From positions 1 through 64,000 of the forward strand of contig JAFQPG010000015.1 in NCBI GenBank assembly GCA_017411835.1: DNA of 64,000 nucleotides, in the 5' to 3' direction. Below the pieces are notes generated by a model. It made no database searches and was not told where the DNA came from. It worked only from the letters and a program-made list of their open reading frames with translations. The position numbers and the translations under genes were made by a program. Positions 12,645 through 21,436 of this stretch are shown piece by piece (positions within the stretch are counted from its first letter, which is position 1; each line of letters starts with the position of its first letter). Source of the stretch: Ruminococcus sp. (GTDB lineage: Bacteria; Bacillota; Clostridia; Oscillospirales; Acutalibacteraceae).

Positions 12645-12816
12645 GAATGATGTTTGCTTTTTGCAAATGATGTTAGCTTTGCCAATGATGTTCCCTTCGG
12701 GAATGATGTCGGCTTCGCCTAATGTTTTAGAGCAAACATCGCATCATTGCGACCACCGAGAGCAACATCATTATGCGTATCATAACATCATGTCGCCGCA
12801 AGGCGACGCATCATTG
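12645..12816. repeat. Inverted array of AATGATGT mini-hairpin repeats
   Basis: The left half carries AATGATGT at 12646, 12666, 12684 and 12702 (period 18-20 bases), each followed by a tiny hairpin such as TTCCCTTCGGGAA. The right half carries the reverse complement (catcatt) at 12741, 12765, 12785 and 12808, again alternating with hairpins such as GTCGCCGCAAGGCGAC. The whole can fold into one large interrupted cruciform. It lies directly before the four-helix-bundle gene. Confidence 0.8.
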
Positions 12817-12863
12817 AAATATGCCGATTTTTGTGATACCATTAATTAAAAGGAGGCGATTTT

Positions 12864-13217
12864 GTGAAAGAGAATAAACTTGCAGAACTTTCTATGGAAT
12901 TTTCTGTGGATATTATAAATCTCGTAAAGCTTTTAAAATCTAACCATGAATCTATTATCGCCAATCAAATTGGCAGAAGCGGAACAAGCATAGGCGCAAA
13001 TATCCACGAAGCACAATATGCCCAGGGCAAGAAAGATTTTATTTCCAAGCTTGAAATCGCCTTAAAAGAAGCAAGTGAAACAGGTTATTGGCTTGAATTG
13101 CTGCGTAAAACTAACTACATTGACGAACAATCGTATAAATCCCTTTCTTCCAAATGCACATCTTTGCGTGTTATGCTGATTGCTTCTTGTAGAACTGCTA
13201 AGGAGAATACAAAATAA
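12864..13217 (+). CDS. Four-helix-bundle protein, S23/intervening-sequence family
   Basis: A 117-residue all-helical protein of the family first seen in 23S rRNA intervening sequences (S23) and related to Avd of diversity-generating retroelements. Hallmarks are QIGRSGTSIGANIHEAQ near residues 36-52 and FISKLEIALKEASETGYWLELL near 59-80. GTG 12864 follows AAAGGAGG by 7 bases. Family members form pentameric barrels and probably bind nucleic acid. No reverse transcriptase is nearby. The repeat array upstream is the most obvious candidate partner. Confidence 0.88.
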   Translation: MKENKLAELSMEFSVDIINLVKLLKSNHESIIANQIGRSGTSIGANIHEAQYAQGKKDFISKLEIALKEASETGYWLELLRKTNYIDEQSYKSLSSKCTSLRVMLIASCRTAKENTK

Positions 13218-13281
13218 AAAGATACACTTCGCGAGCGACAAAGTAATTAGCGGTAGTTTCTTTATAAATAAGGTGATTAAT

Positions 13282-14043
13282 ATGAAAATTACAAAACGAC
13301 GAGTTTTTGCTTTAGTTTTATCTTCTTTAATTCCTCTTGCTGTATTTATTTTGGGAATGATTTTTGCATTTGCAAACGCAATTGTAAATTTTTCTTTTTC
13401 TATTTCATTTTTTATTTTACCTGTAATTGCATTAGCGATATTAGCAACATTAATATTTTTAAACATTAAAGCTCTACCTAAGACAATATTAGTTATTCTG
13501 TTGCTGATTATTTTTATTTTTGTTCATTTATTCAGCTTTTTTCTATGTAAGTTTGAAACTATAAAGCATTACACAAATGATTCTGTGCAAACACATTATC
13601 AGGAAGACACCACTAAATCTGATTTGATGCCAACACTTGAAGAAATCGGTACTTCTGAAGAAATAGAATACTACGACTATTTATCTATGTTTGCCGTATA
13701 TTTCACCTGTGATTCAGACGTGCTTATTTGTCGGTATTCTAAAGAAGATTATTTATCGCAAAAGTCTTATATAACAGAAAGTTTTTCTTTTCAAAAAGAA
13801 CCGTTCAGCGCCGATGGATATATATGTGAACCATCTGTGCAAATTGATGATTATAATTTTAATTTCTTATCTGTAAATGATTACAGCGATGAGCTGATAT
13901 ATCCTAAAAGGCTTGTTGCTATTGCATACAACGACACAACACAAGAGATTGTATATCTGTCTTTTTGCGATGATGATTTGGATTACACAAGAGATTTAAA
14001 AGATTTTTTACTTACAGATTGTGGCTTAAAGCACATTCTTTAA
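13282..14043 (+). CDS. Membrane-anchored protein, unknown
   Basis: A 253-residue protein from ATG 13282 (AAGGTGATT upstream; the longer open frame before it lacks a site). Three hydrophobic helices lie in the first 95 residues, followed by an extracytoplasmic-looking domain of about 155 residues rich in acidic and aromatic residues and ending DCGLKHIL. No family is recognised. It sits 64 bases after the four-helix-bundle gene in the same direction and may share its transcript. Confidence 0.7.
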   Translation: MKITKRRVFALVLSSLIPLAVFILGMIFAFANAIVNFSFSISFFILPVIALAILATLIFLNIKALPKTILVILLLIIFIFVHLFSFFLCKFETIKHYTNDSVQTHYQEDTTKSDLMPTLEEIGTSEEIEYYDYLSMFAVYFTCDSDVLICRYSKEDYLSQKSYITESFSFQKEPFSADGYICEPSVQIDDYNFNFLSVNDYSDELIYPKRLVAIAYNDTTQEIVYLSFCDDDLDYTRDLKDFLLTDCGLKHIL

Positions 14044-14057
14044 CTTAATAACCGCAC

Positions 14058-14085
14058 TTGCAATAATTTATATTTGTGGTATCAT
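14058..14085 (+). promoter_or_regulatory. Promoter of the PHP phosphatase gene
   Basis: TTGCAA (14058-14063) and TATCAT (14080-14085), spacer 16 bases, about 35 bases before ATG 14121, which has AAAGGAG upstream. Confidence 0.55.
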
Positions 14086-14120
14086 ACTTATGCTAACGTT
14101 TAAAGGAAAGGAGATTTGTT

Positions 14121-14822
14121 ATGCTTGATTTTCATTCGCACATACTGCCTGAAATCGACGACGGCGCGCAAAGTGTTGAAGAAAGCGTAGTTATGCTTAA
14201 AATGCTTAAAGAGCAGGGCGTAAAGACCATTGCGCTCACATCGCACTACATAGCTATGGACGAATCGCCTGATGCCTTTTTGCAAAGGCGTGAGCAAGCT
14301 TATGAAATTTTAAAAGCCGAGCTTGAAAAGGAAGCTGACGAAATGCCGAAGCTTTTGCTCGGTGCTGAGGTTTACTACTACCCTAACATCTGCAAAATGG
14401 ATGAGCTTTCTAAGCTAACCCTTTCTGACACAGGGCTTTTACTTTTAGAGATGCCGATGGCGCCATGGGGCGAATACACAATTAAGGAGATTACAGACTT
14501 AGTAAATTCTACAAACATACAGGTCGTTATCGCACATATAGAAAGAGCAATAAAGTATCAGAAAAAAGACACAATACAAAGACTTATCGACAATGGTGTA
14601 CTGATGCAGGTAAATGCGAGCTTCTTTATCACAAAATCAACAAGAAGAAAAGCTCTTAAAATGCTTAAAAACGACCAAATACATTTCATCGGTTCTGACT
14701 GTCATAATGTAAAGTACAGACCGCCTAAGATTGACGAAGCACTCAGCATCATTGAAAATAAATTTTCAAAAGAATTTGTCAATGAATTTATAGCTAACCA
14801 GAATTCATATTTAGTTAAATAA
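14121..14822 (+). CDS. CpsB/YwqE-type PHP tyrosine-protein phosphatase
   Basis: A 233-residue PHP-fold metal-dependent phosphatase of the CpsB/YwqE type, which dephosphorylates bacterial tyrosine kinases controlling capsule or exopolysaccharide synthesis. Metal ligands are visible in DFHSHILP...DDGA at the start, LTSHY near residue 40, GAEVYYYP near 75, VIAHIERA near 138 and GSDCHN near 194. No kinase or polysaccharide genes are adjacent, so the substrate is open. A strong terminator follows immediately. Confidence 0.85.
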   Translation: MLDFHSHILPEIDDGAQSVEESVVMLKMLKEQGVKTIALTSHYIAMDESPDAFLQRREQAYEILKAELEKEADEMPKLLLGAEVYYYPNICKMDELSKLTLSDTGLLLLEMPMAPWGEYTIKEITDLVNSTNIQVVIAHIERAIKYQKKDTIQRLIDNGVLMQVNASFFITKSTRRKALKMLKNDQIHFIGSDCHNVKYRPPKIDEALSIIENKFSKEFVNEFIANQNSYLVK

Positions 14823-14870
14823 CAGCTTTTGATGTTTCTGTATTAAACATCGGGGCTGTTATTATTTTTT
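14821..14870 (+). terminator. Terminator after the PHP phosphatase
   Basis: AACAGC/GCTGTT plus inner GATGTTT/AAACATC, followed by ATTATTTTTT, directly after the stop. Confidence 0.88.
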
Positions 14871-14879
14871 GAGGTGTTT

Positions 14880-15563
14880 ATGAGAAAAAAAGTTTTTTAC
14901 ACGGAGCTTTCGTACATAATCGGACTTGTGTTACTCGCATTAAGTGCCGCATTAATGGAAAAAGCAGACTTTGGTTTATCTATGGTGGTAGCACCTGCAT
15001 ATTTACTACATCTAAAGGTTTCACAGCTCTTGCCGTTCTTTTCTTTTGGTATGGCAGAATATACCTTGCAGGCGGTATTGCTTATATTAATGGTTGTAGT
15101 ACTACGCAAATTCAAGTTATCCTACCTCTTCTCTTTTGTAACTGCGGTGCTATACGGAATTATACTTGACTTTATGATAATGTGTGTTTCATATATACCT
15201 TGCGAAACAATAACCGTACGGATTGTATCTTACATATTAGGGCTACTCGGGTGCTCTACCGGAGTATCATTATTATTTCACACCTACATCGCTCCGGAGG
15301 TCTACGAGCTATTTGTAAAAGAAGTTTCGGTAAAACTTGGCATAAACATAAATAGATTTAAATCTATTTACGATTTGACAAGCTGTTTTATTGCAATAAT
15401 AATGAGTTTTGTTTTCTTTGGCTTATGGCATTTTGAGGGTGTAAAGCTTGGCACAGTAATTTGTGCGCTATTAAACGGGTTTACTATCGGTATGTTTTCA
15501 AAGGTGTTTGAAAAGCACTTTGACTTTAAAGACAAATTTAATCTAAGAAAGTATTTTGAATAA
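14880..15563 (+). CDS. YczE/YitT-like multi-pass membrane protein (DUF6198 type)
   Basis: A 227-residue integral membrane protein with about five hydrophobic helices, starting at ATG 14880 after GAGGTG. The opening LSAALMEKADFGLSMVVAPAY resembles the YczE/YitT-like families, whose function is mostly unknown (possible transporters). It starts only ten bases after the terminator T-run, so it depends on readthrough or a hidden promoter. No substrate can be given. Confidence 0.75.
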   Translation: MRKKVFYTELSYIIGLVLLALSAALMEKADFGLSMVVAPAYLLHLKVSQLLPFFSFGMAEYTLQAVLLILMVVVLRKFKLSYLFSFVTAVLYGIILDFMIMCVSYIPCETITVRIVSYILGLLGCSTGVSLLFHTYIAPEVYELFVKEVSVKLGININRFKSIYDLTSCFIAIIMSFVFFGLWHFEGVKLGTVICALLNGFTIGMFSKVFEKHFDFKDKFNLRKYFE

Positions 15564-15581
15564 ATTAAATATATAAGGTAT

Positions 15582-15620
15582 AAAAGGCGTTCTGTTTACA
15601 AAGGGCGTCTTTTTTCTTTT
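15582..15620 (+). terminator. Terminator after the YczE-like gene
   Basis: AAAAGGCG (15582-15589) pairs with CGTCTTTT (15606-15613, one G-U) and a long T-rich tail follows. The next 200 bases to the promoter at 15838 are AT-rich and show nothing definite. Confidence 0.7.
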
Positions 15621-15837
15621 TTAGCACTAAAAACGCTTTTAATTCTCCAAAAAAATTCTATTTTGACACTAAAACAATGGCTATTTATTATCGCGATTGT
15701 CGTATTTTTCTTTTTAGAAAATAATTAGTTACAAGCTGTAACCACCTAAAATGTGAACATTTTTTGTACTTTTTGTACACAATTATTAATAAATATTGAA
15801 TTTTTATAGCGTTTTCACAATATTTAGCCCAAAAAGG

Positions 15838-15866
15838 TTGAACTGAAAATAATTCTTTGATATAAT
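15838..15866 (+). promoter_or_regulatory. Promoter of the NlpC/P60 hydrolase gene
   Basis: TTGAAC (15838-15843) and TATAAT (15861-15866), spacer 17. The predicted leader is about 95 bases and contains a small hairpin (GCACGAAACAAGTGC) before the GGAGG site. Confidence 0.7.
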
Positions 15867-15966
15867 AATGACAAATTTGTTACCAAGTTATTCAATTTTG
15901 AAATACGTTTTCACAAGTTCTAAGCACGAAACAAGTGCGTTTTGAACATTGGAGGTTTACTTTATA

Positions 15967-17436
15967 ATGAAAGCATTAAAAAAGATTTTATCTATTACAA
16001 TTATAGTTGCGCTTCTTGCATGCATTTGCATTATGAGTACTGTCTCATCTTCTGCAAGCGGTACGGGCGCAGGACTTGCTGAATGGTCTTTAAACGCTTA
16101 CTATTCAGGTTGGAGCTATGTTTATGGCGGCTCTACCCCAGGCGCTGTTGACTGTTCCGGTCTTATCTATTCTTATGCAGGCGGTCATCGTACAGGTGAT
16201 GCTCAGCTTTACAACTCAAGCTACACAGGCTCTGTATCAGGCGGTGTTCCTAGAATTCACGGTCTTGGTCTTTGGAAGCCTGGTCACGTAGGCGTTTATG
16301 TCGGTGACGGTATGGCTGTTGATGCTAGAGGTTCACAGTACGGCGTTTGCTACGAATCAGTTTATACACACGGTTGGACTACATACTTTAAAGTTCCCGG
16401 TGTTTCCTACCCTAAAAACGGTTGGGTAAAATTTAACGGTTCTAAATATTATTATGAAAACGGTCAGTATCTTGCAAATACTACAAGAACAATCGACGGC
16501 GTTTCATATACATTTGCTTCAAGCGGTAAATGCACATCAAACGGTGCAAGCTCTGAATCATCAAGCTCATCAAGTTCTACTTCAACAAACAGTTCAACTT
16601 TAAAGCTTGGCTCACAGGGCGAGGCTGTAGAAAAGCTCCAGAAAAGATTGCAGGAGCTTGGTTACTACAACGGTACTGTAGACGGTGACTTTGGTCCAGC
16701 TACTGAAAAAGCATTCAAGCTCTTCCAGAAAACTGCAGGTCTTTATGTAGATGGTCTTGCAGGCAGCGATGTCGAGTACTTATATGCTGATAATGCTCCA
16801 AAATACGAGCAGGAAACAGTAACTAACAACAAAAAAGACGATGAAATCGCTACAACTTCTGCATCAGCAGATGATGAAAAAGAGGAAACTCCTACTTCAT
16901 TTGCAAAGGGCGATTACCACGAGGAAATAATCAAAATACAGGAAAGATTGTCTGAACTTTCTTACTACGACGGCACTGCTGACGGTTCTTTCGGTACAAT
17001 GACCGAGGATGCTATCAAGCAGTTCCAGGGTGCAAACGGCATTACACAGAGCGGTATTGCAGACGAGTTCACACTCGAGATGCTCTTCTCTAACATTGCC
17101 GCCTCTAACCCAATTGATGAAAGCCCAACAGACACCTTAGAGGTTGTTGATTCTGAGTTACCTGTTTCAGCACAGACGGTTGCTCCTACTGTTGCTCCTA
17201 CAGTTGCACAGGACGCTGCAGCTACTGAGGTTGTACTTGAAACAAACAAGTTATCTGAAAAAGCTCTTGCAGGTATCACAAGTTCTATGGGCTTTGAGTC
17301 AGATGCAAGCGGTAACAACTTCCAGTTTATTTTCTGGCTTGCTGTTATGATTGTAGTGATGAGCATTACATTCGCTATTGTCAACGCAGTAGAAAAGAAA
17401 AAGAGCGGTAAAAAGTCATCCGCTAAATACTTTTAA
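15967..17436 (+). CDS. Secreted NlpC/P60 endopeptidase with cell-wall repeats and C-terminal anchor
   Basis: A 489-residue exported peptidoglycan hydrolase. ATG 15967 follows GGAGG by 11 bases. Order: signal peptide to about residue 30; NlpC/P60 domain with catalytic Cys63 in VDCSGLIY and His107 in GHVGVYVG; a GW..FNGSKYYYENGQ repeat near 155; a Ser/Thr linker; two PG_binding_1 repeats (near 215-270 and 315-370), each with LG/LS-YY-G-DG-FG; an Ala/Thr/Val-rich stretch; and a transmembrane helix near 455-477 with a Lys-rich tail. It cleaves stem-peptide bonds in the wall. The C-terminal membrane anchor is unusual for this class. Confidence 0.9.
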   Translation: MKALKKILSITIIVALLACICIMSTVSSSASGTGAGLAEWSLNAYYSGWSYVYGGSTPGAVDCSGLIYSYAGGHRTGDAQLYNSSYTGSVSGGVPRIHGLGLWKPGHVGVYVGDGMAVDARGSQYGVCYESVYTHGWTTYFKVPGVSYPKNGWVKFNGSKYYYENGQYLANTTRTIDGVSYTFASSGKCTSNGASSESSSSSSSTSTNSSTLKLGSQGEAVEKLQKRLQELGYYNGTVDGDFGPATEKAFKLFQKTAGLYVDGLAGSDVEYLYADNAPKYEQETVTNNKKDDEIATTSASADDEKEETPTSFAKGDYHEEIIKIQERLSELSYYDGTADGSFGTMTEDAIKQFQGANGITQSGIADEFTLEMLFSNIAASNPIDESPTDTLEVVDSELPVSAQTVAPTVAPTVAQDAAATEVVLETNKLSEKALAGITSSMGFESDASGNNFQFIFWLAVMIVVMSITFAIVNAVEKKKSGKKSSAKYF

Positions 17437-17504
17437 TTATTACTAACTTTAAATATTTGTCTTAAGCATTATGTTTTGGACTTGTCATCCAAAGCAAAGA
17501 AAAT

Positions 17505-17536
17505 AAGCAGAAGCCTTCGCTTCTGCTTTTTCTTTT
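17505..17536 (+). terminator. Terminator after the NlpC/P60 gene
   Basis: AAGCAGAAG/CTTCTGCTT stem followed by TTTTCTTTT, about 70 bases after the stop. Confidence 0.88.
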
Positions 17537-17561
17537 ACCATTAACATATAAATGTTGCATA

Positions 17562-17590
17562 TAAAAAACCGCCTGCAAAAACAGGCGGTT
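17562..17590 (-). terminator. Terminator after mscL
   Basis: AACCGCCTG/CAGGCGGTT with a five-base loop, followed on the minus strand by a T-run. It lies about 18 bases after the mscL stop. Confidence 0.9.
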
Positions 17591-17608
17591 ATAATTTTAT
17601 GTAGAAAA

Positions 17609-18085
17609 TTATTCTTCAGGAATTTCTGATGTACAATGTGGGCAACGAGTAGCTTCGATATCAATCTCACTACAGCAGAAAGGACATTTCTTTGTTGTTT
17701 GCGCTTCTTCCACTTCTTCTTTCTTACCAATAGACTGAGCCTTGTTGATAATCTTAACGAGTAAGAAGATAACAAAAGCCATAACAATAAAGTTGATAAC
17801 TGCTGTGATAAATGAACCGTAAGCCCAAACGGTTGCACCCAATGCAGTTGCATCAGCAGCAGTAACAACGCCTGTAAGGTCGACACCCTGAGGAGCTTTT
17901 AAAACTACAAACTGGTCTGCAAAGTTAATGCCACCTGTGATAAGACCGATAAACGGCATCACCAAATCGTTGATAAGCGAATTAACGATAGCCTGAAAAG
18001 CACCGCCGATAATAACAGCAACTGCTAAATCAACCACGTTACCACGCATAACAAAGTCTTTGAATTCTTTAAAAAACTTTTTCAT
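17609..18085 (-). CDS. mscL: Large-conductance mechanosensitive channel with zinc ribbon
   Basis: A 158-residue MscL, the pentameric emergency channel opened by membrane tension. The N-terminal FKDFVMRGNVVDLAVAVIIG and the second helix near residues 88-112 are canonical. The C-terminus adds KKCPFCCSEIDIEATRCPHC (about residues 133-152), a four-cysteine zinc ribbon absent from E. coli MscL. AGGAGG precedes ATG. Transcribed alone, between two terminators and tyrS. The ribbon faces the cytoplasm by MscL topology and might add redox or metal sensing. Confidence 0.95.
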   Translation of the reverse strand: MKKFFKEFKDFVMRGNVVDLAVAVIIGGAFQAIVNSLINDLVMPFIGLITGGINFADQFVVLKAPQGVDLTGVVTAADATALGATVWAYGSFITAVINFIVMAFVIFLLVKIINKAQSIGKKEEVEEAQTTKKCPFCCSEIDIEATRCPHCTSEIPEE

Positions 18086-18108
18086 AAAATCCTCCTGTAT
18101 ATTAAATT

Positions 18109-19332
18109 TTATAAAGTAGCCTTGTGATGTACTTTTTTACCCTTTTTGACAACTACATAGCCCTTGTCAAACTGGGATTTTGGAACAACTGCGAACATAT
18201 CAGTAATCTTATTATCGTCTACTGAAACACCGCCCTGCTGAATAAGGCGTTTGCCCTCGCCCTTTGAAGAAATAAGCGAGCATTTAATTAGCAAATCAAG
18301 TACTGAAATACCGTCGTCTGTAAAGTCAGCATCATTAAGTGCGGTTGTAGGCATATTGTCGGTATCAACGCCCTTAGAGAAAAGTGCACGTGCACCCTCC
18401 TGCGCTTTTGTCGCCTCTTGCTCACCGTGGATAAGCTTTGTAAGCTCGAAAGCTAAAATCTCTTTAGCCTTATTAATCTCAGAGCCCTCAAGCTTAGAAA
18501 GTTCTTCGATTTCTTCAAGCGGTAAGAAAGTAAGCATTTTCAAGCATTTAACAACGTCAGCATCGTCAACATTTCTCCAGTACTGGTAGAAATCAAACGG
18601 AGATGTTTTTTCAGCAGAAAGCCATACAGCGCCGGACTGGGTCTTGCCCATCTTCTTGCCCTCTGAATTTAAGAGCAGGTTGATTGTCATAGCGTAAGCA
18701 TCTTTTCCAAGCTTTCTACGGATAAGCTCTGTACCGCCGAGCATATTCGACCACTGGTCGTCGCCGCCAAACTGCATATTACAACCATACTTTTGATACA
18801 ATGCGTAAAAGTCGTAAGACTGCATAATCATATAGTTAAACTCAAGGAAGGAAAGACCCTTTTCCATACGCTGTTTGTAGCATTCAGCAGTAAGCATACG
18901 GTTAACCGAGAAGCAAGCACCAACCTCGCGTAATACGTCAACATAATTTAAATCTAAAAGCCAGTCAGCATTGTTAACTAACAAAGCCTTATCATCTGAA
19001 AAGTCGATAAAACGGCTCATCTGCTTTTTAAAGCATTCAACATTGTGAGCGATAGTTTCAGTTGTCATCATCTGACGCATATCTGTACGACCGCTAGGGT
19101 CACCAATCATAGCAGTACCACCGCCGATAAGCGCAATAGGCTTATTGCCAGCCATCTGTAAACGCTTCATAAGGCAAAGTGCCATAAAGTGGCCTACGTG
19201 AAGGCTGTCTGCTGTAGGGTCAAAGCCGATGTAAAATACAGCCTTACCGCTATTGACTAATTCTCTGATTTCTTTTTCGTCTGTAACCTGTGCGATGAGT
19301 CCACGCGCAACAAGCTCTTCATAAACTCCCAT
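18109..19332 (-). CDS. tyrS: Tyrosyl-tRNA synthetase
   Basis: A 407-residue class I synthetase that charges tRNA-Tyr. The HIGH-type motif is HVGH near residue 45 ([14 protein letters not shown]) and the KMSKS-type loop is KMGKT near 228. The C-terminal S4-like domain includes [16 protein letters not shown]. Length is normal. Its promoter lies in the 66-base gap to ygiQ; no T-box fits there, unlike alaS. Confidence 0.97.
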   Translation of the reverse strand: MGVYEELVARGLIAQVTDEKEIRELVNSGKAVFYIGFDPTADSLHVGHFMALCLMKRLQMAGNKPIALIGGGTAMIGDPSGRTDMRQMMTTETIAHNVECFKKQMSRFIDFSDDKALLVNNADWLLDLNYVDVLREVGACFSVNRMLTAECYKQRMEKGLSFLEFNYMIMQSYDFYALYQKYGCNMQFGGDDQWSNMLGGTELIRRKLGKDAYAMTINLLLNSEGKKMGKTQSGAVWLSAEKTSPFDFYQYWRNVDDADVVKCLKMLTFLPLEEIEELSKLEGSEINKAKEILAFELTKLIHGEQEATKAQEGARALFSKGVDTDNMPTTALNDADFTDDGISVLDLLIKCSLISSKGEGKRLIQQGGVSVDDNKITDMFAVVPKSQFDKGYVVVKKGKKVHHKATL

Positions 19333-19365
19333 TTTAAAAATTCCTCTCTGTGATTTATAGAATTA

Positions 19366-19394
19366 AGTATATATTCAAACTCGAATAAGGTCAA
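19366..19394 (-). promoter_or_regulatory. Promoter of tyrS
   Basis: On the minus strand TTGACC (19389-19394) and TATACT (19366-19371), spacer 17, about 33 bases before the tyrS ATG. Confidence 0.75.
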
Positions 19395-19398
19395 GTTT

Positions 19399-21288
19399 TT
19401 AGCCCTTTTTAGAACGCATTTTTTGCTTTTTCTTATAATTAGGTTTGACTTTTTTTGAGTTTTTCGGTTTTGGTTTTTGCGTCTGATACTTTTGCGGTAT
19501 TGGTGCATTAATCAAACAATTTTTACCGGTACCGATTAAATCTTTTCGACCTGCCTTTACTAAAGCCTCAATAACTAAATCTTTATTATTTGGCTTAAAG
19601 TACTGCAAAAGTGCTCTTTGCATAGCCTTTTCGTGAGGCGATTTTGCAACATACACTTCCTTTAAGGTATATGGATCAAGCCCCGTATAATACATACAGG
19701 TTGATACAGTACCCGGAGTCGGGTAAAAGTCCTGTACCTGATCAGGGTGTATTTTCTCACGCTTTAAATAAAGTGCAAGCTCGACCGCTTCTTTTAAGGT
19801 AGAGCCCGGATGTGAGCTCATAAGATACGGTACTAAATACTGCTCTTTTTTCGCATTCGCAGTCTTTTTATAAAACTCGTCTTGAAAACGCTTATACACG
19901 CCAATATGCGGCTTACCCATTTTATCAAGCACTATGTCAGAACAATGCTCAGGTGCTACCTTTAGTTGTCCGCTAATATGGTGTTCTACAAGCTCTTTGA
20001 AAAACTCGTCGGACTCGTCTTCTAAAAGGTAATCAAATCGGATACCGCTTCGTATAAACACCTTTTTAACGCCGTCGAGCTTTCTAAGCTTTCGTAAGAT
20101 ATCAATATAATCATCGTGGGAAACCTGCAGGTTTTTGCAAGGAGTTGGAGCAAGGCATTTTTTGCCCTTACACAGTCCTGCTTTTTTCTGCAACTTGCAC
20201 GATGGCAATCTGAAGTTTGCGGTAGGTCCGCCGACATCGTGGATATATCCTTTGAAATTAGGCGATGCGATAAGCTTTCTCGCTTCTTCTAAAATGCTTT
20301 CTTGACTTCGAACAGTAACTGCCCTGCCCTGATGAAAAGCGATAGCGCAGAAATTGCAACCACCAAAGCAACCACGATTATGCGTAATAGAAAACTCAAC
20401 CTCTAAAATACCCGGTACACCGCCGAGCTCTTCGTAAATCGGATGATAGGTACGCTCGTATGGTAGCGAATAGACATAGTCGAGCTCTTTTGTCGTAAGC
20501 GGTGGCATTGGTGGAGTCTGCACCAAAATCATATCACCGTCACGTTGTATCATAGTTTTGCCACGCACAGCGTCATACTCGTCGAGCTCCTTACGCGTTG
20601 CAATCGCGTAATCTTTTTTATCAGTACTTACACGCTCAAAGGTCGGAAGTTCTGTTACACTCATCGGGGTGTAATCTTTTGTTTTAACAGCGTAGCAAAT
20701 GCCTTTTATATCATAAAGGCCTTCAACAGTATAGCCGTCGTTTAAGCGGTCGGCGATTTCAATAGTCTGGTTCTCGCCCATACCGTAAATAATAATATCA
20801 GCTTTGCTGTCGAAAAGAATTGAATGGCGAACTTTATCGTCCCAGTAATCGTAGTGAGCAAAACGGCGCAGGCTTGCTTCCAGACCACCTAATATAATAA
20901 TAGACTCGGGAAAAAGTCTGCGGACAATATTCGAATATACAATCGCCGCTCTGTCAGGTCGTTTGCCCATAATTCCTCCAGCGGTATAGGCATCGGTTTT
21001 TCTACGTTTTTTAGCAACAGAGTAATGCGCAACCATACTGTCGATATTGCCGGACGTAATCATAAAGCCAAGACGAGGCATACCAAACTGCAAAAAATCA
21101 GCATCGCTGTTACAATCAGGCTGGGATAAAATCGCGACTCTGTACCCCCTATCTTCGAGTACACGCGAAATTATAGACACGCCAAAGGACGGGTGGTCAA
21201 CGTAGCTGTCGCCTGTGATAAACACAAAATCGACACCGTCCCACCCGCGAGCTTTTACATCTTTAATTGAGATTGGTAAAAAAGCCAT
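19399..21288 (-). CDS. YgiQ-family radical SAM protein
   Basis: A 629-residue YgiQ-type radical SAM protein. The N-terminal part is B12-binding-like and the cluster motif CFGGCNFC is near residue 308. The C-terminal part contains VAPEHCSDIVLDKMGKP and QDFYPTPGTVSTCMYYTG, both family hallmarks. Lys/Gln-rich residues end the protein. The reaction is uncharacterised. It is transcribed leftward toward tyrS. Several TTCTAATTTAGAA palindromes lie in the spacer upstream of it (21315-21397). Confidence 0.92.
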   Translation of the reverse strand: MAFLPISIKDVKARGWDGVDFVFITGDSYVDHPSFGVSIISRVLEDRGYRVAILSQPDCNSDADFLQFGMPRLGFMITSGNIDSMVAHYSVAKKRRKTDAYTAGGIMGKRPDRAAIVYSNIVRRLFPESIIILGGLEASLRRFAHYDYWDDKVRHSILFDSKADIIIYGMGENQTIEIADRLNDGYTVEGLYDIKGICYAVKTKDYTPMSVTELPTFERVSTDKKDYAIATRKELDEYDAVRGKTMIQRDGDMILVQTPPMPPLTTKELDYVYSLPYERTYHPIYEELGGVPGILEVEFSITHNRGCFGGCNFCAIAFHQGRAVTVRSQESILEEARKLIASPNFKGYIHDVGGPTANFRLPSCKLQKKAGLCKGKKCLAPTPCKNLQVSHDDYIDILRKLRKLDGVKKVFIRSGIRFDYLLEDESDEFFKELVEHHISGQLKVAPEHCSDIVLDKMGKPHIGVYKRFQDEFYKKTANAKKEQYLVPYLMSSHPGSTLKEAVELALYLKREKIHPDQVQDFYPTPGTVSTCMYYTGLDPYTLKEVYVAKSPHEKAMQRALLQYFKPNNKDLVIEALVKAGRKDLIGTGKNCLINAPIPQKYQTQKPKPKNSKKVKPNYKKKQKMRSKKG

Positions 21289-21314
21289 AGCGTCCTCTGA
21301 TATCTCTATTTTAT

Positions 21315-21436
21315 TTCTAATTTAGAATTATTTATTATTCTTTTACAGAATTTTATAAATAGTTTTATTTCTATATTAGAATTCTTATTTAGAATTAAAC
21401 ACAAATATTTTGATTAATTATTCTTATTTAGAATTC
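21315..21436. repeat. Cluster of TTCTAA-TTAGAA palindromes
   Basis: TTCTAATTTAGAA at 21315-21327, then TTCTATATTAGAATTCTTAT and a following TTTAGAATTA (21369-21397), then TTCTTATTTAGAATTC at 21421-21436, the last supplying the ftsK stop codon. The same AT-rich near-palindrome recurs in other spacers of the window. Confidence 0.65.

Noticed and set aside
12645..12816. CRISPR array
   Set aside because: Repeats are 8 bases with 10-12 base hairpin spacers and an inverted second half; there are no cas genes.
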